From the NCBI GenBank assembly GCA_963734595.1, contig CAVTHV010000026.1, positions 354,075 through 418,074 of the forward strand: 64,000 nt of DNA, written 5' to 3'. This DNA is from CAKKQX01 sp963734595. Lineage in GTDB: Bacteria; Pseudomonadota; Gammaproteobacteria; Burkholderiales; SG8-41. Position numbers and translations under genes: made by a program. Below are positions 22,544 to 32,433 of this stretch, in pieces; positions within the stretch are counted from its first letter, which is position 1, and each line of letters starts with the position of its first letter. The notes below the pieces were generated by a model. That model saw nothing but the letters and a program-made list of their open reading frames with translations. It did not search any database and was not told where the DNA came from.

Positions 22544-24235
22544 ATGGAGGCGTACCGCAGGAAGCGCGGCTCGGACGGCCGCGAGCGGGTCGAGATCCGG
22601 CTGCGCGGGCCGCAGCTGCTCAACCACCCGATGTACAACCGGGCCACCGCGTTCACGCGCGACGAGCGGCGCGAGCTGGGGCTCGAGGGCCTCCTCCCCG
22701 ACGTCACGAGCACGATGGAGCAGCAGGCCCGCCGCGCCTACGGCAACATCGTCCGGAAGACCGATCCCCTCGAGCGCTACATCGGCCTCGCCGCGATCCA
22801 GGACCGAAACGAGCACCTCTTCTACCGCGTCCTCGGCGAGCACCTCGAGGAGTTCCTGCCGATCGTCTACACGCCGACGGTGGGCCTCGCCTGCCAGCAG
22901 TACAGCCGGATCTTCCGCCGCGCCCGCGGCCTGTGGATCACCCCCGAGCACAAGGGCCGGATGACCGAGGTGCTCGCCAACGCGCCCTACGAGGACGTGC
23001 GCCTGATCGTCGTCACCGACAACGAGCGGATCCTCGGCCTCGGCGACCAGGGCGCGGGCGGCATGGGCATCCCCGTCGGCAAGCTGGCCCTCTACGTCGC
23101 CGCCGCCGGGATCCACCCCGCGCAGACGCTGCCGGTCAGCCTCGACGTGGGCACGGACAACAAGGAGCTGCTCGGCGACGACCTCTACATCGGCTGGCGG
23201 CAGCCGCGCCTGCGCGGCGAGGCGTACGACGCGGTCGTCGAGGAGTTCGTGCGCGCCGTGAAGCAGCGCTTCCCGAAGGCCCTCCTCCAGTGGGAGGACT
23301 TCAAGCAGTGGAACGCGTTCCGCCTGCTCGAGCGGTACCGCAAGGACCTGCCCTCGTTCAACGACGACATCCAGGGCACCGCGGCGGTCGCGGTCGCCGG
23401 GATCGTCGCCGCCTCGCGCGCGGCCGACCGCCGGCTCACCGAGGAGCGCGTGGTGATCGCGGGAGCGGGCGCGGCCGGCGTCGGCATCGCGCGGCTCTTC
23501 CGCCGCTCGCTCGAGCGCGAGGGGCTCACCGGCGAGGCGCTGCGGCCCTCGGTCGCGATGCTCGACTCGAAGGGGCTCCTCGTCGACGCGCAGGACGAGT
23601 ACCGGCGGGACATCGCGTGGACGGGCGAGCTGGCCGCCTCGTTCGGCCTGCGCGCCGGATCGTCGCTCCTCGACGTGGTGAAGGCGGCGAAGCCCACGGT
23701 GCTCGTCGGCGTGTCGGGCGTGCCCGGCCTCTTCGACGAGACGGTGGTGAGGACGATGGCCGCGTCCGTACCGCGGCCCGTCGTCTTCCCGCTGTCGAAC
23801 CCGACGAGCTCGTCGGAGGCGCGGCCGGCCGAGGTGATGGCGTGGACGAACGGCCGCGCGCTCGTGGCCACGGGCAGCCCGTTCGAGCCGGTCGATGTCG
23901 GCGGGCGGCAGGTGCGCATCGGCCAGGGCAACAACGCGTTCGTGTTCCCGGGCGTGGGCCTCGGTGTCCTCCTCTCCGAGGCCCGCGAGGTGACCGACAG
24001 CATGTTCGCCGCCGCCGCCGACGCGCTCGCCGCGCAGCTCGCCCCCGAGGACCGCGACGCGGGAAGCCTCTTCCCGCGCATCGCCGAGCTGCGGCGGATC
24101 ACCGCGAGGGTGGCCGAGGCCGTGATCCGGCAGGCGATCGCCGACGGCGTCGCCCGCAACACGCCGGAGGACCCGGCCGACGCCGTCGCCGCCGCGATGT
24201 GGGAGCCCGGCTACCCGGCGATCGACGCCGTCTAG
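22544..24235 (+). CDS. maeA: NAD(P)-dependent malic enzyme (oxaloacetate-decarboxylating)
   Basis: 563 residues, the long form of malic enzyme. N-terminal NHPMYNRATAF and PIVYTPTVGLACQQYS contain the catalytic Tyr. LGLGDQGAGGMGIPVGK and QWEDFKQWNAF hold the metal and catalytic Lys regions. FNDDIQGTAAVAVAG and VIAGAGAAGVGIARLF form the Rossmann nucleotide site, and FPLSNPTSSSEA binds substrate. It converts malate to pyruvate and CO2, linking the TCA cycle to pyruvate. The start is at MEAYRRKRG, preceded by GGAGGG; an upstream frame extension is unmatched. Convergent with the sensor kinase. Confidence 0.93.
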   Translation: MEAYRRKRGSDGRERVEIRLRGPQLLNHPMYNRATAFTRDERRELGLEGLLPDVTSTMEQQARRAYGNIVRKTDPLERYIGLAAIQDRNEHLFYRVLGEHLEEFLPIVYTPTVGLACQQYSRIFRRARGLWITPEHKGRMTEVLANAPYEDVRLIVVTDNERILGLGDQGAGGMGIPVGKLALYVAAAGIHPAQTLPVSLDVGTDNKELLGDDLYIGWRQPRLRGEAYDAVVEEFVRAVKQRFPKALLQWEDFKQWNAFRLLERYRKDLPSFNDDIQGTAAVAVAGIVAASRAADRRLTEERVVIAGAGAAGVGIARLFRRSLEREGLTGEALRPSVAMLDSKGLLVDAQDEYRRDIAWTGELAASFGLRAGSSLLDVVKAAKPTVLVGVSGVPGLFDETVVRTMAASVPRPVVFPLSNPTSSSEARPAEVMAWTNGRALVATGSPFEPVDVGGRQVRIGQGNNAFVFPGVGLGVLLSEAREVTDSMFAAAADALAAQLAPEDRDAGSLFPRIAELRRITARVAEAVIRQAIADGVARNTPEDPADAVAAAMWEPGYPAIDAV

Positions 24236-24332
24236 CGTCCGGCCGCCGCGGCCACGTACCGGCTCGGGTCCGGACCTGGCTCAGGCCGGGTTCCTGGGTG
24301 AGGCCCGCGCGGCCTCGCTCCGCGCGGTCGGC

Positions 24333-26330
24333 TCACGCCGGCGCCGCCGGGAGGTGGATCTTCACGCACGTGCCCCGGCCGCGGACGCTCTCGGCCGCGA
24401 TCGTGCCCCCGTGCTCCTCGACGATCTGGCGCGCTATCGCCAGGCCGAGGCCGGTGCCCTTCACCTTGGTCGTGTAGTGCGGCTCGAAGATCCGCTCGAC
24501 GTCGTCGACACCCGGGCCGTCGTCCTCCACGCGGATCTCGACGCCGCCGTCGCGCACGAGCGTGCGCAGCCGCAGCTCGCCGCCCTTCGCGGCCATGGCC
24601 TCGAGCGCGTTGTTGATCACGTTGAGGAGCACGCGCTTCACCTGGTCGGCGTCGGCCTCGACCTCGGGCACGCCGGGGGCCAGCTCGACCCGCACCGAGA
24701 GGCCCTCGGGCGGCGCGTCCTTGTACGGGGCGAGCGCTTCGAGCACGAGCGCGTTCGAGGTCGATGCGGTCGGTCCGCATCTCCGGCAGCCGCGAGAAGC
24801 GCGAGAACTCGCCGATGAGGTCCTTCAGGTCGCGCACCGACCCGAGGATCATGTCGATCGCTCCCGGGAAGATCTCGGCGAAGCGGCTCTTGTCGCGCGA
24901 CCACGCCGAGCGGCAGCGTCTCGGCGGCGAGCCCCACGGGCGTGAGCGGGTTCTTGATCTCGTGGATCACCCGCTCGACGGCCTCCTTCCACGCCTCGAG
25001 CCGCTGGGTGGCGAGGATCTGCGTGAGGTCCTCGACCACCACGACGGTGCCGATGGGCCGGCGACCCTCGCCGAGGAGCGCGGAGGCGACCACCGCGAGC
25101 GTGCGGCGGCCGTTCGGCAGCTCGCAGACGAGCTGCGCCTCGCGTCGGGAGCTCGCACCCGTCGCGCACCGGCGCGACCACCTCGAGGAGCCGCGGCGCC
25201 CCGGCGAGCGCCTCCGCGACCGGGCGGCCGCAGCGCGCTCTCGGGGGCGAGGCCGAGGATCTCGCCGGCACGCTCGTTCCACGTCTCGATGCGGCCCTCC
25301 TCGTCGAGCGACACGACGCCGGTGCCCACGTTCGCGATGACCGTCGAGAGGTGGTTCTTGAGCGCGAGCAGCGTCGCCTGCGACGCGCGCAGCTCCGACG
25401 TGCGCGCCTCCACCATCGCCTCGAGGTTGCGGCTGTAGGCCTCGTTCTGCTGCCGGCTCGCCTCGAGCTCCGCGACCATGCGGTTGAACGAGAGGGCGAT
25501 GCTGCCGACCTCGTCCCGCGAGTGGACGGGCAGCCGCGCGCTGAGGTCGCCGGTCGCGGCCCGCGCCATCGCCTCGTTCACGCAGGCGCACCGGCCGGAG
25601 CACCATGCGCGAGAGGAGCAGGTTGAGGAGCAGGCCGACGACCACGAAGGAGAGCGTGACGCCGCCGTAGAACAGGTTCCGGGTGATCCGCTCGCTGCGC
25701 TCGATCGGCGCCAGGCTCTGCAGCAGGTGCAGCCGGCCGTAGGCGTCGCCGGCCGCCGAGAGCGTCGAGCTGAGGGCCAGCACGCGCTGGCCGCCGAAGA
25801 CGGCCTCCCGGAAGACGTCCTGCCCGGGCGGGGCCGCGGGCTCGGGGCCGGACTCCTCGCGCCGGACCTGGCGGCCGGCGAGGAGCGGCCGGCCGCCCTC
25901 GCCCACGAGGTCGGCCTCGCCGTCGCCCGCCACGAGCAGGACGACGCCCGGGCTGCCCGAGGTGCGGCCGCGCCTCCTCGCCGACGAGCCGCAGGATCGT
26001 GGGCGCGTCGGCCGTCGCTCCGAGGTCGAGCGGGCCGGCCTCGAACCTCGCCCAGAGGATGCCCTCCTGCCCCGCGAGGTCGGCGAGGTGCACGGCGAGC
26101 GACTGCGGGTTGTTGAAGAGCTGGTCGTAGATGAGCTCGCGCTCGTAGTTGCGGCGCAGCGTCGAGAGCAGCCGCTTGTCCTGGTCGACGAGGCGCTGGC
26201 GCTGGCCGGCGAGCACCGGCACGAGGAGGGCGACGAGGGCGGCCACGCTGGCGAGGAACACGAGGGCGAGCGCGATCGTCACCTTGCCGCGCAGGCTCAG
26301 GTCGCGAAGCCGCCGGAAGGCGCCGCTCAC
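24333..26330 (-). pseudogene. NtrY-like sensor histidine kinase, interrupted by about six +1 frameshifts
   Basis: Read across frames this is one kinase. A TM helix (VTIALALVFLASVAALVALLV) leads to an extracytoplasmic domain and a second TM (VTLSFVVVGLLLNLLL), then HAMP, PAS (VIANVGTGVVSLDEEGRI), HisKA with HEIKNPLTPVG, and HATPase (NVINNALEAMA, EDDGPGVDD, GTGLGLAIARQIVEEHGG). Breaks lie near 25967, 25582, 25230, 25142, 24913 and 24756, each net +1 with an extra G or C. No stop codons accumulate and domain order is intact, so sequence error is far more likely than decay. The GTG at 26330 overlaps the stop of the binding-protein gene (GTGA). No response regulator is adjacent. Confidence 0.8.
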
Positions 26331-27577
26331 GGCTCGCCCAGCCAGCCGCGCACGAGCGCGCGCGGCCGGCCGCCCTCCCCCGACTCGACCGCGTAGAGCG
26401 CGACGCCCTGCCGGCGGTTGCCGAGAGCGTCGAACCGGATCCGGCCCGTGACCCCGTCCACCTCGCTCGTCGCGACGATGTCGCGCAGCCGCCGGCGCGT
26501 GGCGGCGAGCCCCTCGCCGAGGAGCGCGGCGTCCTCGAGCCGGCCCATCGTCGCGAGCGCGTGGACGATGACGTGGACCGCGTCGTAGGCGAGCACGGCG
26601 CGGCAGCCAGGCGGCTCCGCCCCCACCGACGCCTCGTAGCGCCGGTCGAACTCCGGGGCCGGCGAGCACAGCTCGACGTAGTACGCGTCGCCGAGCGGCG
26701 CGCCACGCTGGAAGAGCAGAGGGCTCGACCACGCGTCGGCGCCGAGGAACCGCGTCCGCATCCCGAGGTCGCGCGACTGTGCCGCGACGAGCGTGGCGTC
26801 GGGGAACGAGCCGGGCAGGAAGAGCACGTCGGGGCGGTACTCCTGGATCCGGCGCAGCTGGGGACGGAAGTCGGTCTCGAGCGCGAGGTAGTGGAACTCC
26901 GCGACCTCCCGGCCGGCCGCCCGGTCGCGGAACCGGGTGGCGAAGGTGTGCGCGAGCCGCGCGCTGTAGTTGCGCCCGATCTCGAAGAGCACGGCGGCGC
27001 GGCGGGCTCCGAGCCGCCCGACCGCGAACTCGGCGAGCAGGGCACCCATCACCTCGTCCGAGGCGCACATCCGGAACACGAACGGCCGCGTGCGGCCGGT
27101 CCGCGCGTCGAACGTGAGGTCGGCGGCGGTCGAGACGTTCGTCACCTGCAGGACTCCCCGTGCTTGTGCCTCCTCGGCCACCGCCGCCGACAGCTCGCTG
27201 GAGTTCGAGCCGACGATGGCGAGGGCACCGTCGCGTGCCGCGAGCGTCGCGGCGTGGCGCGCGTCGAGGAAGTAGCTGCCGGTGCGGTACTCGGCGAGGC
27301 GGAGGAGACGGCCGTTCACCCCGCCCCCGCGGTTGATGTCCTCGACGGCGAGCTGCGCGCCCTTCAGCGACTGCAGGCCGGACACGGAGTAGCGGCCGAG
27401 CGTCGGGAAGATCGCGGCGATCGGCAGGGTTCCGCCCGCCCCGATCTCCCCGGGGGTGAGGACGAGCGGGCCGGTGCGCTCGGGCGCCTTCGCCCCGTTG
27501 CGGTCGCTGCCGTTCGGGCGGGCGCACGCGAGCAGCAGGAGGGAGAGCGCGAGGCCCCACAGTGCGCGCCGGCGCAT
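26327..27577 (-). CDS. Periplasmic-binding lipoprotein, branched-chain amino acid (LivJ) type
   Basis: 416 residues with a lipoprotein signal (LALSLLLLACARPNG, lipid-modified Cys18). The type I periplasmic-binding fold is clear: LPIAAIFPTLGRYSV, LKGAQLAVEDINRGGGVNG, IVGSNSSELSAAVAEEA, VTNVSTAADLTFD, AVLFEIGRNYS and AVLAYDAVHVIVHAL. Such proteins bind amino acids or amides. No ABC permease or ATPase is nearby. Instead the gene is coupled by GTGA to a histidine kinase with an extracytoplasmic domain, so it may act as a sensory receptor rather than in transport. Ligand unknown. Confidence 0.88.
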   Translation of the reverse strand: MRRRALWGLALSLLLLACARPNGSDRNGAKAPERTGPLVLTPGEIGAGGTLPIAAIFPTLGRYSVSGLQSLKGAQLAVEDINRGGGVNGRLLRLAEYRTGSYFLDARHAATLAARDGALAIVGSNSSELSAAVAEEAQARGVLQVTNVSTAADLTFDARTGRTRPFVFRMCASDEVMGALLAEFAVGRLGARRAAVLFEIGRNYSARLAHTFATRFRDRAAGREVAEFHYLALETDFRPQLRRIQEYRPDVLFLPGSFPDATLVAAQSRDLGMRTRFLGADAWSSPLLFQRGAPLGDAYYVELCSPAPEFDRRYEASVGAEPPGCRAVLAYDAVHVIVHALATMGRLEDAALLGEGLAATRRRLRDIVATSEVDGVTGRIRFDALGNRRQGVALYAVESGEGGRPRALVRGWLGEP

Positions 27578-27656
27578 CGCCCGCAGCGTAGCACGCGCCC
27601 GACGCCACGGCGGCGCCGGGCGGGGCGGGGACGGCGCGCGCCCGCCGCGGGACGGC

Positions 27657-28481
27657 TCAAAAGAGGCGCAGCTGACGGTCGGCGCCGGGGGGCGGCCCGG
27701 GCCGCCGGACCTCGATCCAATCGGTGCCGAGGACGCCGGCGAGCGTGAGCTGCACGGCCTTCCGGCCGGCGCGGGCGAGCGCTTCCTCGGCGTTCATGCG
27801 CACGAGCTCGGCGTGGTTGTTCTTGCGCGAGAGGTGAGCGAGCACCACGTGCCGGCAGGATTCGCCGAGGCCCTTCTCGAGCAGTCGCGCCACGTCGTCG
27901 TTCGACAGGTGCCCGAAGGGGCCGAGGATGCGCTCCTTGAGCGACCACGGGTAGGGTCCGTCCCGCAGCATCGCCGGGTCGTAGTTCGACTCGAGGAGGA
28001 TCGCGTCGCAGGCGCGCAGGGCCTCCACGAGCCCGCGCGAGAGGTGGCCGAGATCCGTCGCGTGGCCGAAGGTGACGTCGCCGTCGGTGACCACGAACGC
28101 GACCGGCCGCGCGGCGTCGTGCGGCACCGGCACGGCCCGCACCGTGAGCCTCGCGAACGTGCGCACCTGCCCCGGCTCGATTGCCACGAGCGCCGGCAGC
28201 TTCTGCCGCGGGAACGCCGCCGCGGCGAAGGTGCCCTCGCTGCCTCCGATCGGCACGCCCCACTTCGCCGAGAACGCGGCGGCGCCGCGCGCGTGGTCGC
28301 CGTGCTCGTGCGAGACGAGCACCGCGTCGAGCGCCGTGGGGTCGACCCCGGCCGACTGCAGCCGCTCGGTGAGCTGCCGCGGACCGAGCCCGGCGTCGAG
28401 CAGCACGCGCGCGCCGCCGCCCTCGACGAGCGTGGCGTTGCCTTCGCTGCCGGACCCGAGGACGCGGACGCGCAGGCTCAC
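27657..28481 (-). CDS. YycJ/WalJ-type metallo-beta-lactamase-fold hydrolase
   Basis: 274 residues. VRVLGSGSEGNATLVEGGGA is the YycJ N-terminus, and SHEHGDHARG is the metal-binding H-x-H-x-D-H motif. PVPHDAARPVAF, HATDLGHL and LESNYDPAML supply later ligands, and HLSRKNNH ends the core. The family contains single-strand or double-strand exonucleases linked to DNA repair and cell-wall signalling. Start GTG at 28481 overlaps the stop of the M16 peptidase gene (GTGTGA), so it is coupled to it. Specific substrate not known. Confidence 0.87.
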   Translation of the reverse strand: MSLRVRVLGSGSEGNATLVEGGGARVLLDAGLGPRQLTERLQSAGVDPTALDAVLVSHEHGDHARGAAAFSAKWGVPIGGSEGTFAAAAFPRQKLPALVAIEPGQVRTFARLTVRAVPVPHDAARPVAFVVTDGDVTFGHATDLGHLSRGLVEALRACDAILLESNYDPAMLRDGPYPWSLKERILGPFGHLSNDDVARLLEKGLGESCRHVVLAHLSRKNNHAELVRMNAEEALARAGRKAVQLTLAGVLGTDWIEVRRPGPPPGADRQLRLF

Positions 28482-29734
28482 ACGACGAACTCGCGCCGGC
28501 GCGGCCGCCAGCCGCGGAGGTTGCCGAGGACGCTCGCCCCGACCGCGCCAGCGAACATACGCGCGGCGAGCGCCTGCACGTCGTCGGCGGTGACCTTCTC
28601 GATGCCGTCGAGGATCTCCTCGACGGGGTGCTGCCGCCCGAAGTGGATCTCCTGCCGCGCCACGTGGCTCATCCGCGAGACGGAGCCCTCGAGCGAGAGC
28701 ACGAGCCCGCCCTTCATGTGGTCCTTCGCCCGGCGCAGCTCGTCCTCGGGGACCCTCTCGCCGCGCAGCCGCCGCAGCTCCTCGAGGGTCAGCCGGATGA
28801 CCTCGGGCAGGGAATCGAGGCCCGTGCCGGCGTAGACGGACAGGAGGCCGGCGTCCGAGTAGGCCGCGATGCCGGACGAGATCGAGTAGACGAGCCCGCG
28901 CTGCTCGCGCACGTGCTGGAAGAGGCGCGAGGACATGGAGCCGCCGAGGACGGTGTTGAGCACGTAGCCGGTGTAGCGGTCGGCGTGGCCGTGGGGCGGC
29001 GCGGGCACGCCGAGGCAGAGGTGCACCTGCTCGAGCTCGCTCTTCGAGCGCGTCACGGTCGCCGCCACGGACGCGGGGGCCCGGCCGTTCGCGCGGGACG
29101 GGCTCGACCGAAGGCCGGCGAAGTGCCGCGCGACGACCGTCCGCACGTCGCCGTGCTCGAGGTGGCCGGCGGCGGCGATCACCAGGTTCGCGGGTTGGTA
29201 GACGCGCGCGAAGTACGAGGCGAGGTCCTCGCGCCGGAAGCGCCCCACGGTCCGCTTCGTGCCGAGGATCGGACGGCCGAGCGCGTGGTCGGGCCAGAAC
29301 GCCCCGGTGAGCATCTCCATGACGAGGTCGTCCGGCGTGTCCTCGACCATGTTGATCTCCTCGAAGATGACCTTCTTCTCCTTGGTCATCTCCGCGGCAT
29401 CGAAGGCCGGGTTCGTCACGATGTCGCCGAGGATCTCGACGGCGAGCGGCAGGTGCTGGTCGAGCACCTTGAGGTGGAACGACGCGTATTCCTTCGCGGT
29501 GAACGCGTCCATGAAGCCGCCGATGGAGTCGACCTCGCAGGCGATCCGCTCGGCCGAGCGGGTCATCGTCCCCTTGAAGACCATGTGCTCGATGAAGTGG
29601 CTGATCCCGCCGACCTCCGGCCGCTCGTGGCGGCTGCCGCGCTTCACCCACACGCCGACGGCGACGCTGCGGACGGACGCCATGGACTCGGTGATCAGGG
29701 TGAGGCCGTTGTCGAGCGTTTCCTTGACTATCAT
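28478..29734 (-). CDS. M16-family zinc metalloprotease
   Basis: 418 residues, the usual length for single-chain bacterial M16B peptidases. The inverted zinc motif HFIEH (within GGISHFIEHMVFKGT) supplies two His and the catalytic Glu, with the third ligand Glu in EEINMVEDTPDD. The C-terminal half carries the substrate-binding R-Y pair region (GGSMSSRLFQHVREQRGLVYS). No signal peptide is seen, so it is probably cytoplasmic. Forms an operon with the YycJ-type hydrolase downstream. Confidence 0.92.
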   Translation of the reverse strand: MIVKETLDNGLTLITESMASVRSVAVGVWVKRGSRHERPEVGGISHFIEHMVFKGTMTRSAERIACEVDSIGGFMDAFTAKEYASFHLKVLDQHLPLAVEILGDIVTNPAFDAAEMTKEKKVIFEEINMVEDTPDDLVMEMLTGAFWPDHALGRPILGTKRTVGRFRREDLASYFARVYQPANLVIAAAGHLEHGDVRTVVARHFAGLRSSPSRANGRAPASVAATVTRSKSELEQVHLCLGVPAPPHGHADRYTGYVLNTVLGGSMSSRLFQHVREQRGLVYSISSGIAAYSDAGLLSVYAGTGLDSLPEVIRLTLEELRRLRGERVPEDELRRAKDHMKGGLVLSLEGSVSRMSHVARQEIHFGRQHPVEEILDGIEKVTADDVQALAARMFAGAVGASVLGNLRGWRPRRREFVV

Positions 29735-29742
29735 CTCGGGGG

Positions 29743-31305
29743 ATGGGCCACGACGAAGGCGGCAGCGAGCCAAGACTAGCACAGCCACAACACGCACCCG
29801 GCCGCGGCACAGGTGCGCCCGGCGCGTCGGTGCGTTGGAGCACGACGACGGTCGCGGCCCTCTCGGCCGTGTCGCTCGTCGTGCTCGCCGCGCTCGCGAC
29901 GGACGCGCTGCCCTGGCTTCGCGGGCCCGCTCCCTACCCGCCCGAGTGGCAGTGGGGATGGCGCGCGCAGCCCGCACGGCCGCCCGTGCTCGCCGCGCTC
30001 GTCGCCGCCGCGCTCGTCGCCCTCGTCGCGACCGCGGGCGGGCGATGGTGGCGCGCCCGGCCGCGCGCGGGAGCGGCGGCGCTCCTCGCCGCCGCCACGG
30101 TCGGCGGCCTGAGCTTCGCGGTGGCTCTGCTCGAGCGCGAGCCCGAGGGGGCCTTGCGCGCGATGATGGCGCGCGCGCAGTCGTTCTCGGTCACGTCCTA
30201 CCACACGGTGGCGGCCTCGGAGGACGCGCGCGATCCACTCGCGTTCCTGAGGGCCCACGCGTCCCTGCTGCCGCAGCTCGCGCAGTCCGCGAAGCACGCG
30301 GCCACGCACCCGCCCGGCCCCGTGCTCTGGTACCGCGCGGCGGTCTCCCTCTGCGCGTCGTCGCCGGCGCTGACCCGCGCCCTGCTCGCGGCGGCCGGCG
30401 CCGTGGGCCCGGAGTCGCAGGCGGACGAGCGTCGCGCCGCGCGCGCGGGCGCCCTCCTCGGATCGCTGGGGTTCGCGCTCATGGCCGCGCTCACCGTCTG
30501 GCCTCTCGCGCGGCTCGGCGAGGGCCTCGGCCTCGAGCCCCTCGACGCGGCGAGGGCGGCCGCGGTTCTCGTCATCCTCCCCGGCCCCGCCCTCTTCGCG
30601 GGAACCCTCGACGCCGCCCTCGCGCTGCCAGTCACGGCGTGCGCGGCGCTCCTTCTCTCGGCGGCGCGGGCCGGCCGGCCGGGTCGAGCCGCGGCCGCGG
30701 CAGCCGCCTCCGGCGCGTGCGCGGCCGTCGCGCTCTTCGGCTCGTACGGAGCGGCGGCGTTCCTGGTGCTCGTCGGCGCCGCGGTGTCGGCCGCGGTCGT
30801 CCGCGACCGCACGTCTCTCGCGGCCGTTGCCCGCGCGGCCGCGATCGCGGCCGTCGTCGCGCTCCTCCTCGCGTTCGCCCTGCCCGCGCTCCTCGGCCAC
30901 GAGCCGCTCCGGGCCCTCACGACCTCGCTCGCCATCCACCGCGCGGAGTACACGGCGCCGCGCCGGTACGACCTGTGGCTCGCCTTCGACCCGCTCGACT
31001 TCGCCCTCTTCGCGGGCTTGCCCTACGTGCTGATCGCGGCGTGGCGGACGGCGGCTTCGGTCGCGCGGGCCGGCCGGCCGACGAGCTTGGAGCGGTTCCG
31101 CGGCGCCGCCCTCGTGGGCCTCGCGGCGCTGGTCATCGCAGGCGTGACGCGGGGCGAGGTCGGCCGGCTCTGGATCCCGTTGGTACCGCTCGTCCTCCTC
31201 GCGAGCGCGCGCGACGACGAGCCGTCCCCGGTTCTGCCCGCCCTGCTGCCCGCGGCCGTCGCGGCCGCGTTCACGCTCGCGATCGCGGTCTGCTGGTCGC
31301 TCTGA
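29743..31305 (+). CDS. Polytopic membrane protein with a GT-C-like HPPG motif
   Basis: 520 residues, extremely Ala/Leu/Val rich, with about ten TM helices. After the second helix, THPPGPVLWYRA at residues about 185-197 resembles the HPPG loop of GT39/ArnT-like glycosyltransferases, but the usual acidic DD/DE pair of the first loop is not obvious. A lipid-linked sugar transferase is the best guess; it could be an inactive relative. The gene starts 8 bp from the M16 gene in the divergent direction, so the two must share promoter sequence or overlap leaders. Confidence 0.6.
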   Translation: MGHDEGGSEPRLAQPQHAPGRGTGAPGASVRWSTTTVAALSAVSLVVLAALATDALPWLRGPAPYPPEWQWGWRAQPARPPVLAALVAAALVALVATAGGRWWRARPRAGAAALLAAATVGGLSFAVALLEREPEGALRAMMARAQSFSVTSYHTVAASEDARDPLAFLRAHASLLPQLAQSAKHAATHPPGPVLWYRAAVSLCASSPALTRALLAAAGAVGPESQADERRAARAGALLGSLGFALMAALTVWPLARLGEGLGLEPLDAARAAAVLVILPGPALFAGTLDAALALPVTACAALLLSAARAGRPGRAAAAAAASGACAAVALFGSYGAAAFLVLVGAAVSAAVVRDRTSLAAVARAAAIAAVVALLLAFALPALLGHEPLRALTTSLAIHRAEYTAPRRYDLWLAFDPLDFALFAGLPYVLIAAWRTAASVARAGRPTSLERFRGAALVGLAALVIAGVTRGEVGRLWIPLVPLVLLASARDDEPSPVLPALLPAAVAAAFTLAIAVCWSL

Positions 31306-31329
31306 AGGGGGTCCGGGTCTCCGCTCTCG

Positions 31330-32433
31330 CTAGGGGCCGAGGAGCTTCTCGACCTCGGGCGCGAGCGCCTCGGCGGCGAGCCGCTGCGCGATCTCGTTAG
31401 GGTGCCGGTCCACGGGGTGGACCCACAGGTCGGCGCTTCGCCGGCCGCGCAGCGCCGGGAGCAGGTCGCGGTGCGCGATGCCCTTCGCGAGACAGAAGCG
31501 GCGGATCTTCTCGTGGACGCTCTCGAACGGGTAGCGGCCCTCGAGCCCGACGAGGAGCGGCCACGGGGCCACGAGGAGGCGCGCCCGGCGCTGCCGGAGC
31601 TGGCGGTCCATCTCCTGCAGGTACTCCTGCGTGCGCTTCCAGCCGGGGTTGGCGTCGCTCCACATGTCGACGTACCAGCGGCTCGTCTCGCGGCCGAGAC
31701 GGTACGCCGCGATGCGGCCGCGGAAGAAGTCGAAGGCGAGCGACCACGGTCGCGGCGGCGGGCCGGACGGCTCGGGCACGTTCTCGCGGTCGAGGATCCA
31801 GTCGTCGACGTACTCCTGCCGCGCCTTGAACGCGGGCGACTGGACCGCGTCGTTCAGGACGAGCGCGTAGACGACGAGGTCGGGCTCGTAGGGCAGGATC
31901 TCCTCGAAGATCCCGAACAGCTCCGGGAAGTCGGTGCCGCGCCGAGCCGCGCTGCGCACCTCCACGCGGCCGGGCTCCCGCGCCTCGAGGAGGCGGCCGA
32001 GGACGCGCACGGCCGTGTCCTCCTGCTTCACGCCCTGCCCCTCGGTGAACGAGTCGCCGAGGACCATCACACGGTGGACGCCCGCCGCCTTCGCGCCGAG
32101 CGGCCCGTCGCGGAAGCGCAGCGCGTTGTAGCGCGACTCGACTGCCCATGGGTGGTAACGCTGGATCGCGTCGAAGCGGTACGGCGCGAGGTGGCGGTAC
32201 CTCGCGTCGTTCTCCTTCGTGCGCAGATCGATGTCGAAGTAGCCACGCGGGTTCGAGGGGTAGCAGTCGAGGAGAGTCGTCCAGCGCCCGTCGAACATGC
32301 GTCGGCTCGCCATCTCGGGACGGAGGCGGTCGCCAATGAGGCGGAACACGGCCTCGAGCAGCACCAGGAACACGAGCACGCTGCCGGCGGCGAGCGCGAG
32401 GCCCTGCAGCACCGCGCGCGTACGGCCCCTCAA
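31330..32433 (-). CDS. Membrane-anchored SGNH-hydrolase-like protein
   Basis: 367 residues. One N-terminal TM anchor (VLQGLALAAGSVLVFLVLLE) is followed by an SGNH domain: VMVLGDSFTEGQGV (nucleophile Ser), ALVLNDAVQSP (Asn block) and DRHPNEIAQRLAAE (Asp/His-like block V). It may acylate or deacylate a surface polysaccharide outside the inner membrane. The start is TTG at 32433, which overlaps the preceding stop (TTGA) and has GGAGG 7 nt upstream. Third gene of a tightly overlapping SGNH-glycosyltransferase-SGNH operon. Confidence 0.78.
   Translation of the reverse strand: MRGRTRAVLQGLALAAGSVLVFLVLLEAVFRLIGDRLRPEMASRRMFDGRWTTLLDCYPSNPRGYFDIDLRTKENDARYRHLAPYRFDAIQRYHPWAVESRYNALRFRDGPLGAKAAGVHRVMVLGDSFTEGQGVKQEDTAVRVLGRLLEAREPGRVEVRSAARRGTDFPELFGIFEEILPYEPDLVVYALVLNDAVQSPAFKARQEYVDDWILDRENVPEPSGPPPRPWSLAFDFFRGRIAAYRLGRETSRWYVDMWSDANPGWKRTQEYLQEMDRQLRQRRARLLVAPWPLLVGLEGRYPFESVHEKIRRFCLAKGIAHRDLLPALRGRRSADLWVHPVDRHPNEIAQRLAAEALAPEVEKLLGP

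Noticed and set aside
24236..24332. Bidirectional terminator between malic enzyme and the sensor kinase
   Set aside because: The stretch is GC-rich with several short dyads but no clear stem plus T-run.
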